DNA of 49,974 nt from Candidatus Latescibacterota bacterium (lineage in GTDB: Bacteria; JAAXHH01): NCBI GenBank assembly GCA_022821935.1, contig JAJECR010000159.1:1-49974 (forward strand). Direction: 5' to 3'. Position 1 is the first letter of the stretch. The number at the start of each line of letters is the position of its first letter. Of the stretch, positions 41,432-49,643 are shown piece after piece. The notes beneath the pieces were generated by a model. It saw only the letters and a program-made list of their open reading frames with translations, did no database searches and had not been told where the DNA came from. Both the position numbers and the translations under genes were made by a program.

Positions 41432-42007
41432 ATGAAAACCCGAAACCACCTGATTACCGCACTGATCCTGGCCGGGGTCCTGTTGTTGCCTACGCAGGCC
41501 GGCGCCCAACTCGGCGCCAGCGCCGGCTTCAATCCGGAACCGCTCAGCCTTGTGGATTTCAAGAAGGCGTTCAACGGCGATACAGGAAAGGTCCGCCTCG
41601 TCGTGATGTTCTCTCCTACCTGAGGCCACTGCATAAGCGGCGCCGGGGCGGTGCAGCAAGAGATATTGAAGAAGTTTCCCTCCGACGACCTCCGGGTCTA
41701 CGTGGTCTGGCAGCGGATACTCAGGAACGATTCGGTCAATGCGGCTCGGACCGCGGCCGTCAATGTTTTCAACGACAAGCGTGTCCGCCAGACATGGGAC
41801 CCCGCGAACGCGCTGGGATTCTGGTACAAGCAGTCGGGGGACTTGGAACACAAGGACCCGATGGTCTGGGACGCCTACTTCCTCTACGGTGCGGATGCCG
41901 AGTGGAAGGACGCGCCTACGGGGCTGATCGACGCCGGTTACACCGTGTGGAATATGAAAGACAGGCTCTTGAAATCGGTGGCAACGACGATGGAGGCCGT
42001 TGACTGA
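41432..42007 (+). CDS. Secreted thioredoxin-like protein with in-frame UGA: candidate UxxC selenoprotein
   Basis: Reading through the TGA at 41621-41623 gives 191 residues. Residues 1-26 are a Sec signal peptide (ALILAGVLLLP, cleavage likely at AGA-Q). A strand VRLVVMFSPT leads directly into U64-Gly-His-Cys67, exactly where thioredoxin-fold proteins have CxxC. The frame then continues for 127 codons with normal codon use (WQRILRNDSVNAARTA, WDAYFLYGADAEWKD) to TGA at 42005-42007 and a terminator. Without read-through only a 63-residue stub is made. A selenocysteine role is inferred; a nonsense mutation of a Cys codon is the alternative. The likely role is thiol-disulfide or peroxide chemistry outside the cytoplasm. 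No selA, selB, selC or selD is in the window. Confidence 0.75.
41629..41656 (+). promoter_or_regulatory. Candidate bacterial SECIS hairpin
   Basis: CTGCA (41629-41633) pairs with TGCAG (41652-41656). Inside it CGC (41641-41643) pairs with GCG (41648-41650) around a G-rich loop CGGG, about 20 nt from the UGA. An alternative stem pairs 41624-41632 with 41637-41644. A hairpin directly 3' of the UGA is what a bacterial selenocysteine insertion element needs, but G+C-rich DNA folds easily, so this is weak evidence alone. Confidence 0.4.
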
Positions 42008-42060
42008 TCCCGGCAGCGGGTATCGGGATTCACTACGGCACGAAGGAAGACTATTTTAAC

Positions 42061-42092
42061 GGGGCGGTTCGTCAAGGACCGCCCCTTTTTTT
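42061..42092 (+). terminator. Rho-independent terminator
   Basis: GGGGCGGT (42061-42068) pairs perfectly with ACCGCCCC (42078-42085), 9-nt loop, then seven T residues. It lies 54 bp after the second stop (42007) of the selenoprotein-like gene and ends that transcript before the convergent aceF gene. Confidence 0.95.
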
Positions 42093-42118
42093 ATCAGGAT
42101 GTGGTCCGCTGGGGCCGA

Positions 42119-43546
42119 TTATCCCTCGAGGCTGAGAAGGAAGGGCTCCTCGAAGGCCTGTACAAGCCACTGCATGAAGCGGGCGCCGTCCGCGCCGTCT
42201 ATGACTCTGTGATCGTAGGAGATCATCAGCGGAAGCATGAGGCGCGGCTGGAACGCGCCGTCCACGTAAACCTGTTCCATGCGGCTGCGGGCGAGGCCCA
42301 GGATGGCCACGTCCGGCGCGTTCACGATCGGCGCGAAGAAGGTCCCGCCGAACCCGCCCAGGTTCGAGATCGTGAAGGTACTCCCCTGCATATCGTCCGG
42401 TGAAAGCTTCCTGTCCCGTGCCTTTGCGGCCACCTCGGACAACTCGACGGACAACTCGACCATGTTCTTCCGGTCGACGTCCCGGATGACCGGTACGACC
42501 AGGCCCCGGTCCGTGTCGACCGCCACGCCCACGTGGTAGTATTTCTTGTAGATGATCTCGTGCCGGGCCATGTCGACGCTGGCATTGAACAGGGGAAACC
42601 GCTTGAGCGCCGCGGCCACGATTTTCAGGGCGATGGCCGTCATGGTCAGTTTGCCTCCGGCGGTTTCCGCCGCGGGGCCGAACTGCTTTCGCAGGGCTTC
42701 CATGTCAGTGACGTCGGCCTTGTCGCCATAGGTGACATGGGGGATGTTCGTCCACGCCGCGGACAGATGTTCCGCTGCGGCCCGGCGCAGGTTGCTCATG
42801 GGCTCGGTTTCCACCGGACCCCATCTCGTGAAGTCCGGCAGGGGTGCGGAAGGTACGGATGGTCCAGGTCCGGCCGCCGCGCTCCGGCCGGCGCTAAGCT
42901 CCCTGGAATGAGTCTTTACGTCTTCGACGGATATACGTCCACCTGGTCCGGTTCCGGGCACCTGGCCGATATCGAGTCCGATCTCCCGGGCGAACCGCCG
43001 CACGGACGGAGCGGCCGGCACGGGTTCCCCGCCGGTTGTAGCCGAAACAGCCGTTGGTGGCGATGACGGTGGCGCGGGCGGGGATGGCGGGGTTCCCCTG
43101 GAGGGAGAAGGGATCTCCGAACCGGTTGCCGCCTTTGAATCAGGTGCTGCAGATGCGCCTGGATCCGTCTCGCTGGAATCAGTTGCCTGGGGAGAAGGCT
43201 CCGTGACCGCCGTGTCCTGTGCCTCCGTGGTCGCTGCTCCGGTGGCCGGCGCCGCTTCGGCGGCCGGTTCTTCCGCCTCGTTGACGCCGGTTGCCGCGCC
43301 TTCTCCCGCCCCTTCTTCATACATGAGCACGGGAGCGCCCACTTCGGCGTTCGCGCCGTTCTCCACGAGGATCTCGGTGACCACGCCGTTGAATCCCGAC
43401 GGCACCTCGAGATTGGCCTTGTCGGTCTCTATTTCCAGGACGGGCTGGTTTTCTTCGACGGTATCCCCCACCGCGACCAGGATTCCCACCACGGTCCCCG
43501 CGTCCACGTTCTCGCCAAGGGCTGGAAGATTGAAAGGCGTCGCCAT
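42119..43546 (-). CDS. aceF: Pyruvate dehydrogenase complex E2, dihydrolipoamide acetyltransferase
   Basis: Core of the pyruvate dehydrogenase complex, 475 residues. One lipoyl domain (1-80) has the lipoyl Lys43 in EIETDKANLEVP. A long Ala/Pro/Thr/Ser linker (about 82-180) leads to the peripheral-subunit-binding domain (about 184-220, SVRRFAREIGLDIGQVPGTG) and the catalytic acetyltransferase domain (about 245-475), with His446 and Asp450 in SYDHRVIDGADG. It starts 19 bp after the E1 gene, and both are on the minus strand. No E3 (lipoamide dehydrogenase) gene is nearby. Confidence 0.95.
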   Translation of the reverse strand: MATPFNLPALGENVDAGTVVGILVAVGDTVEENQPVLEIETDKANLEVPSGFNGVVTEILVENGANAEVGAPVLMYEEGAGEGAATGVNEAEEPAAEAAPATGAATTEAQDTAVTEPSPQATDSSETDPGASAAPDSKAATGSEIPSPSRGTPPSPPAPPSSPPTAVSATTGGEPVPAAPSVRRFAREIGLDIGQVPGTGPGGRISVEDVKTHSRELSAGRSAAAGPGPSVPSAPLPDFTRWGPVETEPMSNLRRAAAEHLSAAWTNIPHVTYGDKADVTDMEALRKQFGPAAETAGGKLTMTAIALKIVAAALKRFPLFNASVDMARHEIIYKKYYHVGVAVDTDRGLVVPVIRDVDRKNMVELSVELSEVAAKARDRKLSPDDMQGSTFTISNLGGFGGTFFAPIVNAPDVAILGLARSRMEQVYVDGAFQPRLMLPLMISYDHRVIDGADGARFMQWLVQAFEEPFLLSLEG

Positions 43547-43565
43547 GGGTCTTGCGTCTCCAGAA

Positions 43566-45560
43566 CTACAGCATGAGCGGATTCGGCTTGTCGGCGTCGA
43601 TCTCCAGTTCGGCCATCGCCTCTTTCAGCTTCGAGGCCGGCAACTTGCCGTCGCGCATCAGCCCGTAGAGGGCGGACAGCGTGATGTAGCGGGCATCCAC
43701 TTCGAAGAAATCACGTAAGGCGCCGCGGCTGTCGCTGCGTCCGAATCCGTCGGCGCCGAGTGTGATCAAATGGCCCGGGAACCAGGCGGATACGGTGTCC
43801 GGCAGCGCTTTCACGTAGTCGCAGGCCGCCACGTAGGGACCCGGTATATCGGCCACGCAGGAGGTCACGTAGGGCACGCGGGGCGTTTCCTCGGGATGCA
43901 TGATGTTCCATCGCTCCACGTCCACCGCCTCGTTGTGCAGCGCCTTGTAGCTGGTGATGCTCCAGACGTCGGCGGCCACGCCGTACTTTTCTTCCAGGAT
44001 CCTGCCCGCTTTCAGCACCTCGTTCAGGATGGCGCCGCTGCCGAAGAGCTGGACGCGCAGGTCGCCGTCCTTCTTCTCCGATTCGCGGAAGCGGTACATC
44101 CCTTTCAGGATGCCCTCGCGGGTCGCCTCGGGATCGCCCGGCATGGGCGGCATGGCGTAGTTCTCGTTGTGGACGGTCAGGTAGTAGAACACGTCGTCCT
44201 GTTCTTCGTACATGCGCCGGATGCCTTCTTCGATGATCACGGCCAGTTCGTAGCCGTAGGCCGGGTCGTAGGCCAGCAGGTTCGGCACCGGGTAGGCGAG
44301 CAGATGGCTGTTGCCGTCCTGGTGCTGGAGTCCTTCGCCCGCCAGCGTGGTGCGGCCCGACGTGGCGCCGACCAGGAAGCCCTTGCAGCGCATGTCGCCC
44401 GCGGACCAGACCAGGTCGCCGACGCGTTGCAGGCCGAACATGGAATAATAGATGAAGAAGGGGATGGTGTTGATGTCGTAGGTGGCGTAAGCCGTGCCCG
44501 CGGCGATGAAGGACGACATGGCGCCGGCTTCCGAGATACCTTCCTCCAGCAGCTGGCCGTCCTTCGACTCGCGGTAGTACAGCAGCGTTTCGCTGTCCAC
44601 CGGGTCGTAAAGCTGGCCCACCGGGGAGTAGATGCCGGACTGCCGGAACAGGGCCTCCATGCCGAAGGTCCGCGCCTCGTCAGGCACGATGGGCACGACG
44701 AGGTCTCCGATCTCCTTGTCCCGCATCAGGTCCGACAGGATGTTGACGAAGGCCATGGTCGTCGACACCTGCCGGTCCGTCCCTTCGTAGTACTTGCTGT
44801 ACTTGTCCTGTTTCGGCGCGTGCAACGGCGTGAAGGTCGTCCGCCTGGAGGGCACGTAGCCGCCGAGGGCCCTGCGCCGCTCATGGAGGTACTGAATCTC
44901 CTCGCTGTCCTCGGGCGGCTTGTAGAAGGGCACTTCGGCCACGTCTTCGTCGGAAATCGGGATCCGGAAGCGGTCCCGGAAGGCGAGCAGGTCGCTGTCT
45001 TCCATCTTCTTGATCTGGTGCGTGCTGTTGGCCCCCTGACCGCTGTCGCCCAGTCCGTATCCCTTGATCGTCTTCATCAGAATGACCGTCGGCGCCCCCT
45101 CGGTTTCCACGGCCGCCTGGTAGGCGTGGTATACCTTGAGCGGATCGTGGCCGCCCCGCCGCAGATGCTGCAGCTGCGAATCGGACAGATGCTCCACCAT
45201 CTTCTTCAGATCGGGATGGACGCCGAAGAACTTGTTCCGGATGTACTCGCCGGATGCCATGCTGTACTTCTGGTACTGGCCGTCCACCGTCTCGTGCATG
45301 CGGTTCACGAGGAGCCCGTCGCCGTCCTTCTCCAGCAGCGGGTCCCAGTCGCTGCCCCAGATGCACTTGATGACGTTCCATCCCGCACCCCGGAAGATGG
45401 CCTCCAGCTCCTGGATGATCTTGTGGTTGCCCCGGACGGGACCGTCGAGCCGCTGCAGGTTGCAGTTGATTACGAAGATCAGGTTGTCGAGCTGCTCGAG
45501 GACCGGCACGGTGATGGCGCCGAGGGACTCGGGTTCATCCATCTCCCCGTCGCCCATCAT
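43566..45560 (-). CDS. aceE: Pyruvate dehydrogenase E1 (AceE), C-terminal fragment of a split gene
   Basis: The 664 residues correspond to the larger part of homodimeric AceE. It opens MMGDGEMDEPESLGAI, the thiamine-diphosphate GDG...N motif (with LIFVINCNLQ), and goes on with RLDGPVRGN, IKGYGLGDSGQGANSTHQIKK, the pyrimidine-domain region and the C-terminal domain to the end. The start ATG overlaps the stop of the upstream fragment (ATGA). Since VWV and preceding Phe-Lys codons continue upstream in this frame, it is best read as the second half of a gene broken by one missing base, near 45582. Coupled translation of two chains cannot be excluded. Confidence 0.9.
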   Translation of the reverse strand: MMGDGEMDEPESLGAITVPVLEQLDNLIFVINCNLQRLDGPVRGNHKIIQELEAIFRGAGWNVIKCIWGSDWDPLLEKDGDGLLVNRMHETVDGQYQKYSMASGEYIRNKFFGVHPDLKKMVEHLSDSQLQHLRRGGHDPLKVYHAYQAAVETEGAPTVILMKTIKGYGLGDSGQGANSTHQIKKMEDSDLLAFRDRFRIPISDEDVAEVPFYKPPEDSEEIQYLHERRRALGGYVPSRRTTFTPLHAPKQDKYSKYYEGTDRQVSTTMAFVNILSDLMRDKEIGDLVVPIVPDEARTFGMEALFRQSGIYSPVGQLYDPVDSETLLYYRESKDGQLLEEGISEAGAMSSFIAAGTAYATYDINTIPFFIYYSMFGLQRVGDLVWSAGDMRCKGFLVGATSGRTTLAGEGLQHQDGNSHLLAYPVPNLLAYDPAYGYELAVIIEEGIRRMYEEQDDVFYYLTVHNENYAMPPMPGDPEATREGILKGMYRFRESEKKDGDLRVQLFGSGAILNEVLKAGRILEEKYGVAADVWSITSYKALHNEAVDVERWNIMHPEETPRVPYVTSCVADIPGPYVAACDYVKALPDTVSAWFPGHLITLGADGFGRSDSRGALRDFFEVDARYITLSALYGLMRDGKLPASKLKEAMAELEIDADKPNPLML

Positions 45561-46237
45561 GACCCAGACCTTGAATCGCTCGGTTTCTTGATCCCCCGGT
45601 TCTCCAGGTATTTCATGAAACGGGCCTGGTAGATGCCGGTAATGGCGCCTAAGCCCATGGATACCGTGGGGAACTCCCAGAAGTCCGGCATCAGCCAGGG
45701 ATGGGGATAGGACGACAGGCCGGGCGGATTCACCTCGTGGCGGAAGTTCTTGAGCTGCTCCTCGGAGATCCGCCCTTCCAGGTAGGCCCGCGCGTAGATA
45801 CCCGGCGCGGCGTGTCCCTGGACGAAGAGGAGGTCGCCCTCGTGGCTGCCGTTCCGGTTGCGGAAGAAGTGGTTGAAGCCCACCTCGTAAAGCGTTGCCG
45901 AGGAAGCGAAAGTGGAGATGTGCCCGCCGATGGAGCCGTCGGCCCGGTTGGCACGGACCACCATGGCCAGCGCGTTCCAGCGCACGATGTTCTTGATGCG
46001 CCGTTCCAGGTCGCGGTCGCCGGGATAGGGTTCCTGCAGTTCGACGGGTATGGTGTTTACGTAGGGGGTGTTGGCGGAGAAGGGCAGGCGTACGCCGGAC
46101 TCGGCGGCACGGGATTCCAGGGCCGCGAGAATGCGGCGGGTCCGTTCCGGGTCGCCCTGCGAAATGACATACTCAATCGATTCGAGCCACTCGTGGAGTT
46201 CCAGCGATGCTACATCGGGTTCCACGTCCGTTGTCAT
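45557..46237 (-). CDS. aceE: Pyruvate dehydrogenase E1 (AceE), N-terminal fragment of a split gene
   Basis: The 226-residue N-terminal part of AceE: EWLESIEYVISQGDPERTRR, TPYVNTIPVELQEPYPGD, IVRWNALAMVVRAN, GGHISTFASSATLYEVGFNHFFR, GDLLFVQGHAAPGIYARA and FPTVSMGLGAITGIYQARFMKYLENRG are all typical. After IKK the frame slips and ends PSDSRSGS-stop. Restoring one C in the CC run (plus-strand GG at 45582-45583) gives IKKPERFKVWVMMGDGEMDEPE without interruption and a total of about 890 residues, the normal AceE size. ATG 46237 is used, with GGGGA upstream. The fragment alone lacks the cofactor motif. Confidence 0.88.
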   Translation of the reverse strand: MTTDVEPDVASLELHEWLESIEYVISQGDPERTRRILAALESRAAESGVRLPFSANTPYVNTIPVELQEPYPGDRDLERRIKNIVRWNALAMVVRANRADGSIGGHISTFASSATLYEVGFNHFFRNRNGSHEGDLLFVQGHAAPGIYARAYLEGRISEEQLKNFRHEVNPPGLSSYPHPWLMPDFWEFPTVSMGLGAITGIYQARFMKYLENRGIKKPSDSRSGS

Positions 46238-46302
46238 CAAGCTTCCCCGGGGTGCGCCGCGCGTCGGCATTCCGCTCTTTTCCCATTCGAAAACATCGAC
46301 AC

Positions 46303-46332
46303 AAAATAGGGCTGTGGCACCCCTTCTGTCAA
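46303..46332 (-). promoter_or_regulatory. Candidate promoter of aceE-aceF
   Basis: On the minus strand TTGACA (46332-46327), 18-bp spacer, TATTTT (46308-46303). It lies about 65 bp before the aceE ATG. An AT-rich stretch (ATCAATATAAT) sits directly upstream of the -35 box and could act as an UP element. Confidence 0.6.
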
Positions 46333-46400
46333 TCATTATATTGATTTGCGACCGCGTCCCGGATCCCTTTCGGTACCGTGTCCCGGCCCCTACCGGGAAG

Positions 46401-46495
46401 GCGTCCGGGATACCCCTGGAGAAGTGCCCGGTATACTCTTCGTGGCAGCGTCAGGAATACTCTTTGTAGAAACGCCGTGAATACTTTTGGAAGAT
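46401..46495 (+). repeat. Imperfect 24-bp tandem repeat array, four units
   Basis: Units at 46401-46424, 46425-46447 (23 bp), 46448-46471 and 46472-46495 share the core GNNNNNGNNATACTCTT with variation. It fills the gap between the divergent aceE promoter and the DapA-like gene. No gene is seen here. Confidence 0.7.
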
Positions 46496-46540
46496 GCGCG
46501 CAGGCAGGCCTGAAGAACGATGAAAACCTGGGAGGTTGGC

Positions 46541-47449
46541 ATGAAAAGCGACGGCCGGCATGGCTGGCACGGCATATTCACCATACCGCAGACCCCCTTT
46601 ACCGGCGAGGGCGCGCTGGACGAGGAGGGGCTTAGGAGGCAGATCGATTTCTGCGTGGAGGTGGGCGCCCACGGCATCGTCTATCCCGTCATGGTGAGCG
46701 AGTTCTGGCTGCTCTCGGACGACGAGCGGAAACGGGTCGTGGACGTGGCCGTGGAGCAGTTGGACGGACGCATGCCGATGATCGCGGGTGTGGCCGGGGT
46801 GAGTACCGAGGTCGCGGTGATGTTCAGCCGCCACGCCCGCGAGGCCGGCGCCGACGGCGCGATCGCCCTGCCGCCCTACGTGCTCAAACCCGGCCTGGAT
46901 GGACTGGTGGACTACTACCGGCAGGTCGCGGAGGCCGTGGGGAACCCCGTTTTCATCCAGAACTTCGATCCGCCCCTCGGGTCCAGCCTTTCGCCGGCTT
47001 TCATCCGGCAGTTGCTGCTGGACATACCGCACGTCAAATACATCAAGGAGGAGATGATGCCCGGCGGTCATTCGGTGACGGCGTTGCTGGAGACCTGCGG
47101 GGACGAGTTGTACGGCGTCTTCACCGGGTTCGGCGGGCGCTGGTTCATCGACGAGCTCAACCGCGGCGTGAGCGGAACCATGCCGGCCTGCGAGTTCACC
47201 GACGTGCTGGTCCGGCTCTACGAACGGTTCCGGTCGGGCGACGTGGAAGGGGCGCGGGAGATTCACAACCGGCTGCTGCCCCTGATCAACATTGAGAGCC
47301 TGCACGGCGTGATCTTCTGCAAGGAGATCCTGAAACGGCGCGGGCTGATCGCGTCGACCTACACGCGGGCGCCGGGGCGGCTGGACCGCCACGACCTCGC
47401 GGAGATCGACCGGCTCCTCCGGGACGTAGAGCCATTGTATATACAGTAG
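46541..47449 (+). CDS. DapA/N-acetylneuraminate lyase family aldolase
   Basis: Class I (Schiff-base) pyruvate aldolase family protein of 302 residues. It shows GIFTIPQTPFTGEGALDEEG at its N-terminus, a VSEFWLLSDDERKRVV segment where DapA has GTTGE..TL, GVAGVSTEVAV, ALPPYVLKPG, and the Schiff-base Lys in VKYIKEEMMPGG. The usual YN-x-P motif is replaced by QNFDPP, so the catalytic Tyr is absent and it is probably not true DapA. ATG 46541 is favoured since GGGAGG lies 5 nt upstream; ATG 46520 is possible. Such paralogues often act in sugar-acid or hydroxyproline breakdown. It converges with the DUF6785-like gene. Confidence 0.88.
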   Translation: MKSDGRHGWHGIFTIPQTPFTGEGALDEEGLRRQIDFCVEVGAHGIVYPVMVSEFWLLSDDERKRVVDVAVEQLDGRMPMIAGVAGVSTEVAVMFSRHAREAGADGAIALPPYVLKPGLDGLVDYYRQVAEAVGNPVFIQNFDPPLGSSLSPAFIRQLLLDIPHVKYIKEEMMPGGHSVTALLETCGDELYGVFTGFGGRWFIDELNRGVSGTMPACEFTDVLVRLYERFRSGDVEGAREIHNRLLPLINIESLHGVIFCKEILKRRGLIASTYTRAPGRLDRHDLAEIDRLLRDVEPLYIQ

Positions 47450-47486
47450 GCGAACTAGGCGAACCGGCGCGCGCAGTGGCCTCCCG

Positions 47487-49472
47487 CTACGTCCATTCGT
47501 GCAGGGCGTGCCCCTGGCCGGGAAACCAGATCCAGTCCACGAGGAACCCTAGAAACACCCCCACACTGTATCCTACCAGCACGCCCCAGGCAAAGGGCTG
47601 GGCCCGCCGGTAGATGGTCACTCCGCCGATCCTCATCAACAGCATCTTGATCAGCCAGGCCAGGAACAGCGAGAACATGAGCAGGCGGATCACGTCGGCG
47701 AAGGCCACGGTAAAACCCACCGGGGCCAGGGGCCAGCCGGGAAAACGGTAGGTCAGCGCCGTCATGACCAGCATGATGACGCCGCCGAGAGCCATGAACA
47801 GGAACTCCGGCGGCTGCAACTGGTCGGCGTTGCGTATCCACCGCACGATATCGTCAAAGTAGGTCTCGTTGATGCCGCCGAAGGCGTCGCGCGTGCCGAA
47901 GTTGTACGCGCCGATGGTCGTGTTCCCGATGTAGATCGTGTACAGGATGGACGTCAGCAGGCTGACGACGAAGGTGACGGACATGAGGGCGAGTATGCCT
48001 CGCTTGTCCCGCAGCAGGTCGGACGTCACCTTGTCGGACTGGGCGATGGTACCGATCCCCATGCCCCGCCAGTTCCGGGCGTAGACGGACCCCAGGCCCA
48101 GGGTGGTCAGGCTCTGGGGGTCGATGTTTCCCGAGCCCACGGTCAGTATGGTGAAATGGTGGGCATTGACCGGAAGGTCCATGAAGGCCAGGCCCGTCTG
48201 GGCGATGATCCGTGCCGTGCCCAGGTACAGAATGAAGAGAAACAGCAGGTAAACGGGCAGCACCTGCCAGGAAAGGCCCGACCCCACGAGCCAGGCCACC
48301 AGGTAGACCAGGCAGCCGGCCAGTCCGAGGACGGCCACCCGGTAGGACATCAATTCCGAGGCCGGCCGCTCGCCACTGCGCAGGGCCCGCCGGAAGACGT
48401 CGGCGATCTGCGCGCGGGCCGTCCACAGGTGCCAGAAAACGAAGACGATGAACCCGCCGAAGAACTGGGCCTTCACCACGGCGTTTGCCCCCACCGGACT
48501 GCCGGAATACTGGAGGCCGACGCGGTCCAGCAGTCCGCCTTCCAGCACGCCGCAAAGGGCGAAGAACCACAGGCTGAAGGTGATCTCAAGCGGCGCCAGG
48601 AAGGCGAAGCACAGGGCATAGATGTTGACGCTGATCCTAATGGCCGTTATGCCTTCCAGCAAGGTCAGGTTTGTGTGGTAGAGCGCGCCGATGGGAATGT
48701 GCGGGATGGCGCCCCAGAACGAGGAGATGTTCCAGATCATCAGGGCAAGGGATGCGCCGAAGCCCACCTGGAACATGCGGTCGTAGACGAAGCCGGGAAA
48801 GGTCCGTTCCGTCCTTTCGTCGTGGCGGATCAGGTCGACGGCCATCCGGACGAGCGGAAAGGAAAGCCGCTCGTGGGCCACCCAGGTCCTCCGCATGATG
48901 GTGGACATGCAGGCGCCCATGAAGAACAGCACGACGAAGAAGGTCAGCCACCAGAACAGCGGCGAAAGCCAGGGCCCCCAGATGACGTCGCCGGCCCCTT
49001 CCGGGATCCCCTCGTAGAACCACACCAGCGTGTTGCCCTGTCCGCTGACCAGCAGCCAGTCCGGCAGATAGTCGAAGAACGTGGCCTCCCACTGGTTCTC
49101 CGGTCGCGCGAAATAGTAGGGCGTGGCGATGACCCCCATGAGATAGGCGACCAGGACCTTGCCCGGCACCAGGGAGGAAACGAACATCATTACGAAGACC
49201 AGGGCCAGTTCACTTCCGTTCAGCACCCAGGACGGCCGCCATGTGCGCAGGCCCGGGTTGACGATGAGCAGAAGGAAGAAGAAGGGGATCAGGACCGCGA
49301 TGGGCAGATGGGACACCGTCATGCGGGAGGAATGCACGAGGAAGGAGCCGAAGGGGACCCAGATGTTGATCAGGACGGCAAGTGCCAGACCCAGTACCAC
49401 GGCGCGGCGGGATATGCCGGCTGGTCGCAATGTTCCGGGTTGCGGGATACCAATGCGCAGTCTGGTTGCCAT
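47487..49472 (-). CDS. Large polytopic membrane protein of the DUF6785/DUF6784 type
   Basis: A 661-residue membrane protein with many hydrophobic helices (at least twelve by eye), such as VVLGLALAVLINIWVPF, FFVVLFFMGACMSTIM and VLPVYLLFLFILYLG. Loop motifs include RRTWVAHERLSFPLVRMAVD and NARNWRGMG-like stretches. From memory it matches the DUF6785 (N-terminal) plus DUF6784 (C-terminal) architecture, which has an oligopeptide-transporter-like look. Transport is likely, but no substrate is known. ATG 49472 precedes a short basic N-terminus. It is convergent with the DapA-like gene, 37 bp apart. Confidence 0.85.
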   Translation of the reverse strand: MATRLRIGIPQPGTLRPAGISRRAVVLGLALAVLINIWVPFGSFLVHSSRMTVSHLPIAVLIPFFFLLLIVNPGLRTWRPSWVLNGSELALVFVMMFVSSLVPGKVLVAYLMGVIATPYYFARPENQWEATFFDYLPDWLLVSGQGNTLVWFYEGIPEGAGDVIWGPWLSPLFWWLTFFVVLFFMGACMSTIMRRTWVAHERLSFPLVRMAVDLIRHDERTERTFPGFVYDRMFQVGFGASLALMIWNISSFWGAIPHIPIGALYHTNLTLLEGITAIRISVNIYALCFAFLAPLEITFSLWFFALCGVLEGGLLDRVGLQYSGSPVGANAVVKAQFFGGFIVFVFWHLWTARAQIADVFRRALRSGERPASELMSYRVAVLGLAGCLVYLVAWLVGSGLSWQVLPVYLLFLFILYLGTARIIAQTGLAFMDLPVNAHHFTILTVGSGNIDPQSLTTLGLGSVYARNWRGMGIGTIAQSDKVTSDLLRDKRGILALMSVTFVVSLLTSILYTIYIGNTTIGAYNFGTRDAFGGINETYFDDIVRWIRNADQLQPPEFLFMALGGVIMLVMTALTYRFPGWPLAPVGFTVAFADVIRLLMFSLFLAWLIKMLLMRIGGVTIYRRAQPFAWGVLVGYSVGVFLGFLVDWIWFPGQGHALHEWT

Positions 49473-49614
49473 GGTCTGGTACGCCGAAAGGACTAAGAAA
49501 ACCGGGTTTTAAGTGGGGTAAGATGCCGGGTCTGTACGCCATTCAATATACCCGGTTCCCGACAGACGGCACAACCCTAGATTTGGCGCGCGAAGCCGCG
49601 GCCTTGGTTTTTGC

Positions 49615-49643
49615 TTGAACCGGTGTGTCAACCTTTTTATATT
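49615..49643 (+). promoter_or_regulatory. Candidate promoter for the last gene
   Basis: TTGAAC at 49615-49620, 17-bp spacer, TATATT at 49638-49643. Expected start near 49651, which leaves a leader of about 170 nt before ATG 49822. I see no named riboswitch in that leader. The -10 region shares TTATATTGATTTG with 46336-46348. Confidence 0.55.

Noticed and set aside
41651..42007. Independent small gene starting after the internal TGA
   Set aside because: It has no ribosome-binding site or sensible N-terminus and continues, in the same frame, the thioredoxin-like protein from 41432, so it is better read as the part after the UGA.
45575..45590. Programmed -1 frameshift site in aceE (AAGAAACC)
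   Set aside because: The sequence is not a good slippery heptamer and I see no clear downstream stimulator. A one-base deletion or error explains the break more simply.
43770..45632. 620-codon plus-strand frame opposite aceE
   Set aside because: It mirrors the conserved AceE coding strand and is His/Val/Asp-rich; there is no domain of its own.
46401..46495. CRISPR array
   Set aside because: Units are directly adjacent, imperfect and without spacers, and there are no cas genes.
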